Shown one piece after another: positions 21,780 to 33,020 of a stretch of 64,000 nt of DNA. The stretch covers positions 21,336,216 through 21,400,215 of the forward strand of contig CM033114.1 of the NCBI GenBank assembly GCA_019321725.1, in the 5' to 3' direction. The stretch comes from Paulownia fortunei. Its lineage: Eukaryota; Streptophyta; Magnoliopsida; Lamiales; Paulowniaceae. A program made the position numbers and the translations under genes. The notes beneath the pieces were generated by a model. It saw only the letters and a list, made by a program, of their open reading frames with translations. It was not told the origin of the DNA and ran no database searches. How positions within the stretch are numbered: the stretch's first letter is position 1; the number at the start of each line of letters is the position of its first letter.

Positions 21780-24700
21780 TCATCTTAGTTTTCTCAGTGG
21801 TATAGCTCTGCCAAATAGTTTTTCCACCTCATTTGCCTCCATTTTTAGCTCACTCAAAACATCCATCTCTTCTTTACTTAGCTCCTTGAGGAAGTAATCC
21901 TTGTCTTTGATGAGCTCTTGAAATCCTTCTGCCAACCTCTGAAACAATGTGATTTCAGTGTTCTTCACTTTCTCCACTTCCTGTTCTACTTCCTGTTCTA
22001 TCTCTTCGACTTCTTTCACGATTATCTCCTCTCCTTCCTCCACTGTCTTCTCCAATCTTTCAACAAGGGGGGGTTCGGGTCCGCATGTATTGTCTGTCCT
22101 TATGAACTTGTTGAAATCACGGCCCACTTTTTGAGCAGCCTTTTCTAGTTGGGGTACAATGCTTTCAGGCAAAACTGCACTTCTGGTGTACACCACAGCA
22201 CCACCGTATCCATCCCAGGCATCATTTCTGCCTCGATAGTATACGAATATGTAGTCATCTGGTTGGTTTTCCAACTTGGATGAAAGAATATACCTGCTCA
22301 AATTCATTTGAAATATCAGGTACTTAGTTTCATAGACAAATGCAAGCAATAGTAAGGTCCAAAGGTCCCAGCGACCAAATTGGATATACAACGAAAACTG
22401 GATATATGGCCGTAACAATAAATCAATTTGAATAATTCCAAGAGAATTTATCATCGCTTCAGTCTTAGCAATAAAATCAAATCCATGCAATGAAGTTGAG
22501 AAAATTCAGACAACAGAAGGAAATTTGAATTGCATTGCATCATTCGGATGCAACATAATATTGACTTTCCTTCTTTCTTCCTCTTGAGTAGTCCTAAATT
22601 TTACCTATTGAACTTGGTCCTTAGCAAATTCTGATCATGCCTAACACCATCCATGGGCACTTTAGCTTTCAATAAAGACGTGTTCGAACTATAATAGGCA
22701 TATGTCCACCGATAACCATCCTTTGCATGAGCATAAGTACACATATATCCAAGCATGGAAGTACACACATTTTAGTAGTGAGTGTGTAACCAAAATTAAG
22801 TATAAGGTAAAACAGATGTACCAGTCATCTTGGTAGTGAAGAAACTCATTGTCATGATTGTATAATATTCCTGGATATTTTGGATCTTGCACAAATTTCT
22901 GGACTGTTGATCGAGTGAAAAAACCAGTATCTGGAGTCTTTATTCGCCAAGACAAGTTCCCAACAAGTTGGTTGGATTCTGTATGGAACTCATGCAGTTG
23001 GCAATCAAAGGTGTCAAATGTAGGATTTAAACCACTGGTTATAAACCACTTCCCAATGAAATCATTTATGTTGAAGTTCTGCACTAGAATAGCGGGATCA
23101 GGTGCTGGAAATTCACCTACATCCGATTTACGAGGTACACATTTCTTTCGTGAGACTGCACAGTCATTGAATTCATCTACAACACTATTTTCAAACAAAT
23201 CTCCGCACTTTATCTGTGATAAACAGAAGGACCAGAAATTACTATTGATCAGAACTAGCTTGGCAGATTCACGGCAACATCATAGATTACGGAAGAATGT
23301 CAGAGTTACCTGGCATTCAGTCTCATCAGGTCTGTTATTGCAGGTCTGAAGACATGCAACGTTAGCGGCACATGATGGGTTTGCAATACACTTGGCAAGC
23401 TCCAACCTGTGCAAACATCAGCTTTCCTGATAACTCACACAGCAATATGCATAGAGAAGCAATGGCATATCCCGTGGCAAAGATGTATTTACTCACTTTG
23501 TCTTTACTCTAGAAGCAAATTATCTTTTTGGTCCCTTATTATGATAACATCATCCATGGAGCCATATTATCCTTTTGACAATAAAATACATAGCATACAG
23601 GAACATAAAAGCTCAAGATAGTAGAAAGTAGGAATAGAATGGAGCAACACACATGCAACTTTAATTCAAATGTCAATGTGCCAATCATCTGCCACTAACG
23701 CAAGTTCGTGGAGAAGCTGAACCGAGATATGTTTCTGAAGGGATCAGTTTTAGAGCTTGGGTTAGGCAGAAAAGATAAAAATGCACGGTAACTTGGTATG
23801 GATAATGATAATATAAAAAATGCCAAGTAGAATGAGGTGAATACAATTTTCCATCTAATTTAGTATAAGAGATTGCAATTTATGAAGGATAAAAAGGAGT
23901 AAAGATAGTAAAGTTTGAAGTCATTCACCAAAACTGCGATTAATCTGCATCTTTCTTCTAAATACCAGGCAGAGAATAAGAAATGTGAACAGACAAGGTA
24001 TTTTCTTGGTCAGGAGGTAATTTACTCCGGCAGCATTTACAAAATTAAGGAATCCATGTGTTCCAAATTCCAAGAATGAAGCAAAATCCTAGATGTAACC
24101 ACACAAATCCCATTATAGAAAAAGTAAACACAGAATGAAAAGATGATGCATCTAGACGGGAGACACAAACTCCAGATTTCAGGGTGGGAATAAATGTGTG
24201 AAATGTTTGTTAGCTGGATAAATCCCAGTGAATTACAACTGTGTGGATATACTGAAAGTGAATTTTATTTGTGAAAAATATTCATTTAAGAAGCAAGCGA
24301 CTAAATCGGATTGAATACCTGCACTCCTTCAGTAAGCAAGTACAAGTTTTCAGAGCATCCACAGCATCAGCTGTTGGAATGATCATCAATGTTAATGTCA
24401 GTAAGATTGCTGCACTCTTGACATAGCTCCATTGCTTCCAAAAAACAAGACTCACCACCTCTCGAAAATCTACTCTCTTTTTGGCCTACAAAAGAGTTCT
24501 GTTAAACAGAAAGAAATAACAAGAGAGTTCTTCAAATGTAATATTAGATGTCATAAAGGAAATAAAAAAAACAAGGGCTACCATTAAGAAGTCACCTCAG
24601 CTATAATTGTGTTAATCCCATGGCTTGAAGAAGTCTTATCCATTCCTTCTGAGAAGACATTTGAACATCTTGGCCCAACCCTTTACAAAACTGATGAGTT

Positions 24701-24876
24701 TTGAGCAACTTCAAGTATCGGAAGTTCCATCTACTGGAACCCATTCTCACCACTAGATTGCCATTAAGATCAGCCCCACTCCAGTTATATCTTTCACGAC
24801 CAGTCAGTCGTGATTTGTTAAGCAAGAGAATGCTTTCACCATCAGAAAGTACTCCTGAGTATGATGGAAAAGCCAT
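21780..24876 (-). CDS. VDE: Violaxanthin de-epoxidase, chloroplastic
   Basis: Converts violaxanthin through antheraxanthin to zeaxanthin in the acidified thylakoid lumen, using ascorbate, for photoprotective quenching. Exons: 24876-24596, 24485-24319, 23406-23310, 23213-22822 and 22293-21780. Exons 2-5 join in frame. Exon 2 encodes a hydrophobic lumen-transfer segment ending PTADA and then [11 protein letters not shown], the mature start. The Cys-rich domain follows (exons 2-4), then the lipocalin core ([30 protein letters not shown]), then a Glu-rich C-terminal coiled region and a terminal RKLR. Exon 1 starts MAFPSYSG, but its frame ends in TAG before the donor. The frame that joins exon 2 (ending [11 protein letters not shown]) is shifted relative to the start, implying one missing base near 24670-24700. 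Length with that base would be about 483 residues, normal for VDE. Identity is certain; the exon 1 frameshift may be real or an assembly error. Confidence 0.95.
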
Positions 24877-25822
24877 GTTTCACTCTGATAACTGCCGAAT
24901 GCAACCTGAATGTAATGTGACTATGTCAGATATGCTTCTAAACTATTAAGAACTCCAGAAGGGTCTAACTTATCAAGCAATAGCTTCCGCATATAATGTG
25001 TTACGAACTCCTGATTAAAACTAGGTGCATATTCTGTACAATAGCGTTATAACAAAGGTCATGTTGCGCTGATATATTTCAGTGAGTCTAGAGTACGAGA
25101 TCTAGATTGAAAGTGTCAGTTAAAACGAGCATAAAATTTTAACCATATAAAATTAAATTTTTACATAAACTATTTTGTAGCTGTGGAGACATACTTTCTG
25201 GCCAATCCTCAACCCTCAGGAACCCCTTACTCGAACATGCATCTACCTACACCATCAAGTAAATACAAAAACACTTATGTGTCCTAGGATTTCTTGTATT
25301 CTAAGTGTCCCCGGTGGGGATGGGCGGAGGGCTATCTTGTTATACTACTATTAGACTAAGCACTTAGCTGGAACAATATTATTCGACTAAAACTTACTAA
25401 AATGGGATATCAGATTGCTAATGTCACAAGACTAGGACATGTTTCTTCATTCTCAATTCTTGAACTACATCCAATAAGCTTCAGCTTTATTAATTATCTG
25501 ATATCACAACTGCTATAGAAAAACAAAATTCCCAAAAAACAGAACTTCAATCGTATTCCACTGACAACTCCCTCTTCAAATCATCCTTGGCTACTTATTA
25601 TCAAGACATATATTTTCTGCAAGAATCAACTTTTGGGAATTTTTAGAATGGCATTACACAATCTTTCACAGCTCTTCAAGATCAAACAAGATTTTTCACA
25701 TTGCATAATCACACCCACCAAACATAGACACTGTGTTTATATAGGATGCAATGTAGTTATATGCATATTAACAAATACCCACTTAACAGGGAAATAAATT
25801 GTAAATCAACGGAGACATCTAC

Positions 25823-25874
<52 letters not shown>

Positions 25875-27656
25875 TAGAAGCCACAAACCTTGGAGTTGTG
25901 ACACAAGAATGGCCGTTTTGTACATTTTGAGGGGCATGCAGCATATAGAAATAGTGGGGGAGGAAAGGATTACAAATTTTGGAAAAAAAACAAGGGAGGG
26001 GGACGTGTGGAGTTGAAAGCAAGTGAAGTTGGATAAGGAGTCTTGTGATTATGAGCCCTGCAACGTTGGTAGGTGGGGGCGTATGAAAGTGCTACACTTT
26101 TCAGAATTTTGCACCATTAAATTGTCATTTGTCATGTGTTTTTTTTGTATACAATTTATTTTTGCTTATTGTTATCAATTATTTTTTTCAATCAATTTTT
26201 TACCCTATCACATTTTAAAATCGTTCTATCACATTAATAAAATTATCTATCTCGCTAAAAAATTAAGAGAGCTCTGAAAGTGAAGAGGTATATATAAATC
26301 TTGTAGAGATGAGACTCCAGATTATATAAATGACAAGAAAACCTTATACTATGGAGCTTAGGAATATAATGGTAATATCATTTAACTACTTTCCTTCTTT
26401 ACCCTTTGGCATTTTGAAGATCTTTGACATATAGGGAATTTACTATTTTACCCTTTAGCACAATTTGTTTATCTCAAGATCATTTTAGTCATAAGGCTAA
26501 GGAGAGTATAGGAAATAAAAGTAAATAGAGGGAGAGAACAGACATGGTTTTTACAAGTTTAATATTTTCTTTTTCTACTTGTGAAAAAATTTAAATTCCA
26601 AGATTAGCAGAAGAATTGCTGGGCCTATTGGATTATGTTTATGTCACTGTGTTCATTTGTCTAGATCTATTTTATGTCGTCTGATCATGCTCAGTTAAAA
26701 AAATTGTATAAAGTGCATTGTTTCCCATTCTGATCCTCCACTGCAATTATTATTCCATCAAGAAATTTTACGAATTCCACTCAATATAAGACTTTATCAA
26801 ATATTGATTTAACTAGCACAAGATCACAATGGTCGGGTCGGCCGCCGAGTTTGTTTGGACCTAAAATTCGATTTTTTAAAATTTTTAAAAACTCAGTCAC
26901 AAATCGTGGTGAGTAGATTTATTAGATTCGTTTTATAATTTAAAAAATATTAAAAATTAAATTTTTTAAAAAATAATATTATTAAAATTTTCTAAATTTT
27001 ATTTTTCTAAAAAAATATCTTATAAAGATATATAATATTTTAAAAAAAATAAATAGATCAAGTTTGATTGAATCGAATTTAAAAATAAAAATCTCAAAAC
27101 TCAACCTAGACATAATTTATATTGTCAAAATCTATTTAAATGGAATAAATCCAAGTTTACACCGACCCCATTACCTTCCCTTGTGTTTCAGAGGCAGTGA
27201 AGCATAAACATTTCAAGTTTGGGAGCAACATGTTGATGTTCTTCCTGTTTTTTACCACATCTTTTATTACATCCAAAGGTTATAAACAATCAACCTTAGT
27301 ATCACACGAAAAAAAGGACAAAACTACATAGATATAAAAGTCATATCATTAGTAAACATTCTTGGTTAAGAAGTTCACGTACTTGTTTTCTTTGTAGTTA
27401 TCGTCCTATTGTCGCTAATTATGTTAAGAATGTCAAACTTCAGCATCCATTTCACTTATATTACTCCTGGCTTACAGCATATTATCAGAATTTATTCTGC
27501 AACGGCGGGCGGAAAATTTGGTCTATTTTATTTTCCATTTGATTTTGATGGCTTAAACTAAAATAAAATTTTGTCGTTAAGCAAGTTTTTAGTTATAAAT
27601 GCCAAAAAGAATCAATTTTTGGAGGTATCAGGTAGTAATATTCAATTTTCTAGTAG

Positions 27657-27704
<48 letters not shown>

Positions 27705-28016
27705 TTAAATTCCTTACGACTTCTATTCTGCCAGCCACAATACAGATGAGACTCTGCATGCCAAATTAACGTTAAACACAAAGTTGCAAGGGGTGCAAAT
27801 CACTAAGCAAGAAAAATATTTAGATAGGAATATCCGAATTTTTTACTTCGATTTTAATGAGGAAAAGGATGCCTATAAATGAGTTCATGCATTGCTTGTT
27901 TGCAAGAAAAAGATTCTTGATTTTAGCATATTTTGGGAAATACTAAACATTTCTAAAAAAAAAAAAAAAATTGTGCGAAAAATTCTCATGCGAAATTGAA
28001 TTCTTACAGCAGAAAG
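24877..28016. other. Intergenic between VDE and the kinase pair
   Basis: 24877-25800 is probably the VDE promoter and leader, with no clear TATA assignment. A long (AC)n microsatellite follows. 26820-27180 is a decayed AT-rich repeat with GC-rich ends. 27590-28016 is the 5' flank of kinase copy 1, duplicated at 32690-33020 and interrupted here by a (TA)n run at about 27661-27692 that copy 2 lacks. No gene is seen. Confidence 0.5.
25826..25870. repeat. (AC)n microsatellite, about 22 units
   Basis: Uninterrupted AC dinucleotides. It reads as poly Val-Cys in an artefactual open frame on the minus strand. Confidence 0.95.
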
Positions 28017-30972
28017 ATGATGGAAGTAGGATGCATGAAGTTTAGGCTTCCCTCCTTGTTCTTCGTAACTCTTCTTTGTGTTGAGGCCTTTTCATGGCCA
28101 TCACCAGGAGATCAAGGTTTACACTTTTTTTTTTTTTTTCGTTTCGGTTTTTTGTTGTTTTTATCTTCATTTTACCAAGAGGGCCTCCTCAAATTTCAAA
28201 TTGCAGCTTCTGTTCTTGAAGTCTAATTTGAATGCTCAAGTGTGATGTCATTAATCTGGTTGTTCTTTATCTGTTATTTTTTAACTATTCTTCTGATGAA
28301 TTCTAGTTTTTGTCTGTTAGTTTTGTTGATCAGATCAAATGCACTTGCAGCTTGCAGGTTAAATTTCAGTACATTTCCTTATAGACCAATAGGTGGATGC
28401 ACTAATGTCCAAGAGAAGCTCAAGGACTGGAATGGCTTCCCCAAAACAAGCTGCTGTCAAAACGCCCTCATTGTTTTCTCTCACGCATTAGCCCTTCGGG
28501 CATCTAATGATCCAGCAGGGAATATCTTCCTCAGGCAAGGTCAATGGAATGACTGCAGTGGACCCTTTCATCTCCAGCCTAACGTGACGGTTCAAACCTG
28601 TGGCTTCGATGATTTCTTCTATGGAAGTGGGAAATGCTCGACACTTCAGCTGGCAAACATCGATCAAAATGTTGTTCACCAGTGTTTTGGTTTTGGTTCT
28701 TCTTCCTTTGATGATGCCTGTGGAGGTTGCACTTCTGCAATATCACAAGCATTGGACAAAATGTTGAGTGATTTGAAAGCTGAGGGAAGTGATTCTGAGA
28801 AAGCCACCTGTCTTGTTAGTCTTATTGTCTCGGTTATAGCTGGGAAAATGAATGATTCCTCTGGGATTGATGATTTCAATAGGTGCTTGCCTGGTTTGGC
28901 TGTTCCAGGTGGGAGCTTCATCTTGTCCAATTCTTGCCTCTTTGCATTTTCTGCTTCTCATACAATAAAGCATACTTGAGCCAGGGGTGATGAATCTTGG
29001 CTTGAGTTTATATATTCACAGACGTGTACACAAGCATACGAATCGTGTGCATAATCACTTTCAGATGCACAAGCACATGAGTCATGAACATAATCACACT
29101 CACAGATGCATAAGCACTTGAAAATGCACACACACACACACACACACACTGGCACACATATGTACAGCAACAAAAAATGTGTTTTGTATTGCAAACTACT
29201 GATCTGACTTCGACTTATTTGCGTTTTTTGCAGAACCAGTGAATTACATCAAACTTAACAGTAAGTGAGAGTTCCTTTTAAGTGTCTGGCTTTACTCATA
29301 TCAAAAGCATAACCCTTAACTGTAACACTAATCCCTACAATATGTTATCAGATAATGTGGGTGAAGCACTCTTAGCAGTGATTTTGGTGATGATTGGGTT
29401 AACTGCGATTATCACGCTGATAAAATACGTGACAAAGAATCAAAAGCAGGATAAGAAACCTGTTCCATACAAACATATTGCATCCACATTCTCAGGGCTC
29501 TACAGGTTCTCTAAAGCAGAGATCGAGAATGCAATCAACTATGGGAACGAAAAGAAGTGCCTAGGAAGAGGCAGTGCAGGGCAGGTTTACAAGGGCATGC
29601 TTCCCAGTGGACAACTAGTGGCAATCAAGCAGATATACAAGAGTAACACCTCAGATTCGTTTACTAGGGAAATCGAAGGTCTATCAAGAGTCAGGCATCC
29701 ACATCTTGTATGCCTTTTCGGTTGCTGCATTGAAGATGGAGAACAGTATTTAGTCTACGAATATTGTTCTAATGGAAATCTTGCTCAGCATCTTTTAAGT
29801 ATGTTTTCTATGCATTTTACCGAGTATTTTGCTTTGGGAACACTGGCTGTGTGCTGGCTCATGATCACTTATCCATCCATGTACAGGAAAGACACTGTCC
29901 TAACATGGGAGTTAAGGGTCAAAATCCTGAGGGACTGTGCATATGCTCTCAAATATCTCCATAATCACACAGACGGCTGCATCGTTCACAGAGATATTAA
30001 GGTATCTAACACAGAGCCTCAGAAAACTACCTACTTCGTAGAAACAAATTTTACACAGTATTTCATACTATGCATTTCTATTTCATTTATTTTCCGATCA
30101 GCCTAAATCTCTTTAATTTTGACAATGTTTGTTGATTCTTTGTCTTTGCAGCTGACAAATATTCTTCTGACTCATAATATGGAACCAAAGCTCTCAGACT
30201 TTGGACTGGCAAAAATGTTGGGCATGGAAGAAAGCAAAGTATTTACAGATGTTCGGGGAACGATAGGTTATATGGATCCCGAATATATGAGCAATGCCAA
30301 ACTGACTAGTGCTAGTGACATCTACAGTTTTGGCATTGTCACTCTGCAACTTTTATCTGGACAAAGAGTCATAGAACTTGACCTGGATGCAAGAGACCAG
30401 CTCACAAGAAAGGTATCTTTTCTCGTTGCGTCGATACACAACTAGCTGCACATCTGTGTACACACATACAACACCTTTCTCAGAGTTATGCACAGCCATT
30501 GCACACAACACCTAGTTGCTGGTTCACACACACACACACACACACAAATTGCTCTTTTGTATCCGACACAATGTAGGTGTACTAGGAAAGGGCATTGAAT
30601 CTTGAAAAATGATGCAGGCAAAGGATGTGAACATGGGAAAACGACCACTGACAGATTTCCAAGACCCCAGGATGAAAGGAGATATTATCAGTGTAGATTT
30701 TGAGTCCATATTGCAAATAGCAGTTCTCTGTGTAGCCAGTTCAAGCACGGGTCGTCCCACCATAGATTTGGTTTTCGAAGAGCTGGAGAAGGCTTGGAAA
30801 AACACACAGCGTGAGATGGTTAGTTTAGTACTCAAGTCATATATATACACATATGCTCATCAAAATGCAATTTTACTAATGACAAAGTTTGGTTGGCTTG
30901 CAGAGAGCAAGGACGGAGAAGAGCTTATTAGCACCAACACCCTCAAAATCACTCGAAGTGATTCGTGTGTGA
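28017..30972 (+). CDS. SPARK-like ectodomain receptor kinase, copy 1
   Basis: Exons: 28017-28116 (signal peptide, FRLPSLFFVTLLCVEAFS), 28351-28908 (Cys-rich ectodomain starting ACRLNFSTFPYRP), 29234-29260, 29352-29798 (transmembrane ALLAVILVMIGLTAIITLI and kinase N-lobe), 29887-30001, 30152-30412, 30618-30818 and 30904-30972. Kinase motifs are complete: GRGSAGQVYKG, VAIK, HRDIK, DFGLAK and YMDPEY, so it should be an active RD kinase. The ectodomain has the paired-Cys pattern I associate with SPARK-domain kinases (At1g11050/RKF3/ARK1 type); this naming is inference. Exon 5 is one base shorter than in copy 2 (after the acceptor, GAAAG instead of GGAAAG), which breaks the frame. If intron 29799-29886 (88 nt) is retained, the frame stays open and gives 621 residues with about 30 extra in the kinase. 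Confidence 0.8.
29127..29149. repeat. (AC)n microsatellite in intron of kinase copy 1
   Basis: Dinucleotide run in the intron after the ectodomain exon. A shorter, interrupted version is at the same intron position of copy 2 (about 34074-34090), so the tract predates the duplication. Confidence 0.8.
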
Positions 30973-33020
30973 TAATAAACCATACATAGGATGTTTCTCA
31001 AAGCCTTTCTGAGATGCTTCATATATATATATATATATATATAGAAAGATTGATGTAAAAATGTGGGATCAATGGACATAATATAAGGCAGTCATGTAAA
31101 TTAGCTTGTGCTTTTCTTTTTTATTTGTTTATTTCTTCTCAAATTTCCTCTAGTTCTATGTTTGTTTTTTGGATTGTAATGAGAAAAAAATATTAAATAA
31201 TTATTTTTTTCACTTCAAATGATTAGCTCCTTGTCCCTTCATCATTTTTTCTCGTTGTTAAAATCCAAGATCAATCCTTTTTCTTGTCGTTGTTAAAATC
31301 CAAGATCCAAACATTTCGTAAATCTTACCAGTTCCGGCACAAATTGCCATTGAAACTGACAACAATGCCCTCAAAAAGAATTATAAAATGGCATAAATAT
31401 CATCCAGAGTTGAATAACATTAAAATACCCCCAAGGCCAAACCTTAGATACCTCCCTTCAATCATTCCTCCATCTTGGTATGCAAATGAGTTTTCAACTA
31501 CAATTTTAAGCTCAAATATCAAATTGAGGGCAATAAAATCTATCAGATTCCTCTCATTCCTTCTTCATTTTCAATGTTTTTAAGAAAAATTGTGTGAAAA
31601 ATGATTTGGAGAAAAATTGTAGCATTTTTCTTACAAAAATAACCAATAGAAAAAAGTCTACATCAATAATTGTTTATCTATTTCTATAAAATTCCTAAAT
31701 TCAAGTGTAATGTATCGGACATGTGATGAAATTTGCACTGAATGAACCAAAATTTGAAAGATGTTATATGTAAATTGATAGCCCACATTTTAAAGGACTA
31801 AAGTAAATGTAGACCAAACTACAAGATTAAAAATGCATTTTTTTCTTTTATATTCATATAACAATATCAAGTTGAGCAATGTGTATTGAGTCCTTTTGGT
31901 TAAGAAAATCAAATAATTTTTTTTTAGAGCAATTCGTGGTTTACAGTTATTCAGAATATCTAAGAATAGTGTTTCATTTTGTTTCAACTATGCCATCATT
32001 TTTTTAAAATTTTTAATTGAAATTGATTTGAATTAAATTTATAAAATTAACTTACAATTCAAAGAATAGAAAAAAAATGGAAGAAAATACTGATGCTCTT
32101 ATTCTTAACTTTATTCCATTGTCATCATTTTATTGGTTAAAAGGAACATGAAATGCATGATCAACAATTAATTTTGAATGGGGAGAAAGTAAAATTTGAA
32201 AAAAAAATGCAAAAATATGCTATGAAACCAAATAGAAAGAGAATAACTCAAATCAAAAGTTAAACATCAGAAGAACTAAATTTGAATACTTATAGTTTAT
32301 AGAGTAAATTTTTACTTAGTCAAATTATTATTTAAGTTTGGAATGTTCAATAATTTTGTTTATTTAAATACTTTATTCAGTCATTTATTATGATCAGTTT
32401 GTTTTATCATCAATTGTAGCTTTCAAAGGTTATAAATATTTACTCAATGAGGTTTATAGTTATGTAATAATTATAGCGATGTTTTATATTTTATTACTCT
32501 ATTTTTGTAAATAAATCATTAATGAGAAGAATATTTATTTGAAATATGACTAGAATTTTATTAAAAAAATGCTTGAAAATAAAAACTAATATACAATAAA
32601 AATAAGAATCGAGTTAAAAATTAAAATATATTGTTGGTTATATTTTATTATTGAAATTTCTATTATGATTATAGTATTTTATGTGCAAGGCCCTTATTTC
32701 TTATAAATACCAAAAAGAGGTATCTCGAGTAGTAATATTTAATTTTCTAGTCTACTTTTCAATTCCTTTCGACTTCTATTCTGCCAGCCACAATACAGAT
32801 GAGATTCTGCATGCAAAATTAACGTTAAACACAAGGTTGCGTCGGTTGCAAATCACTAAGCAAGAAAAATATTTAGATAGGAATATCCGAATTACATCTT
32901 CGATTTTAACGAGTTACAAGAAAAAGATCTTGATTTTTGCTAGTTTTTGGGAAATACTAAACATTTCTAGGAAAAATTGTGCCAAAATTTTCATGCAAAT
33001 CGAATTCTTACAGCAGAAAG
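30973..33020. other. Intergenic between the two kinase copies
   Basis: 30973-31520 is the 3' flank of copy 1 and matches the flank of copy 2 (36000-36430), with an extra (TA)n run at about 31021-31042. 31520-32680 is AT-rich and unique to this spacer. 32690-33020 repeats the 5' flank of copy 1, including catgcaaaattaacgttaaa-type blocks. No separate gene is supported. Confidence 0.55.

Noticed and set aside
28958..29194. Cys/Val-rich minus-strand peptide
   Set aside because: Translation of a CA microsatellite, as is the frame at 25822-26022.
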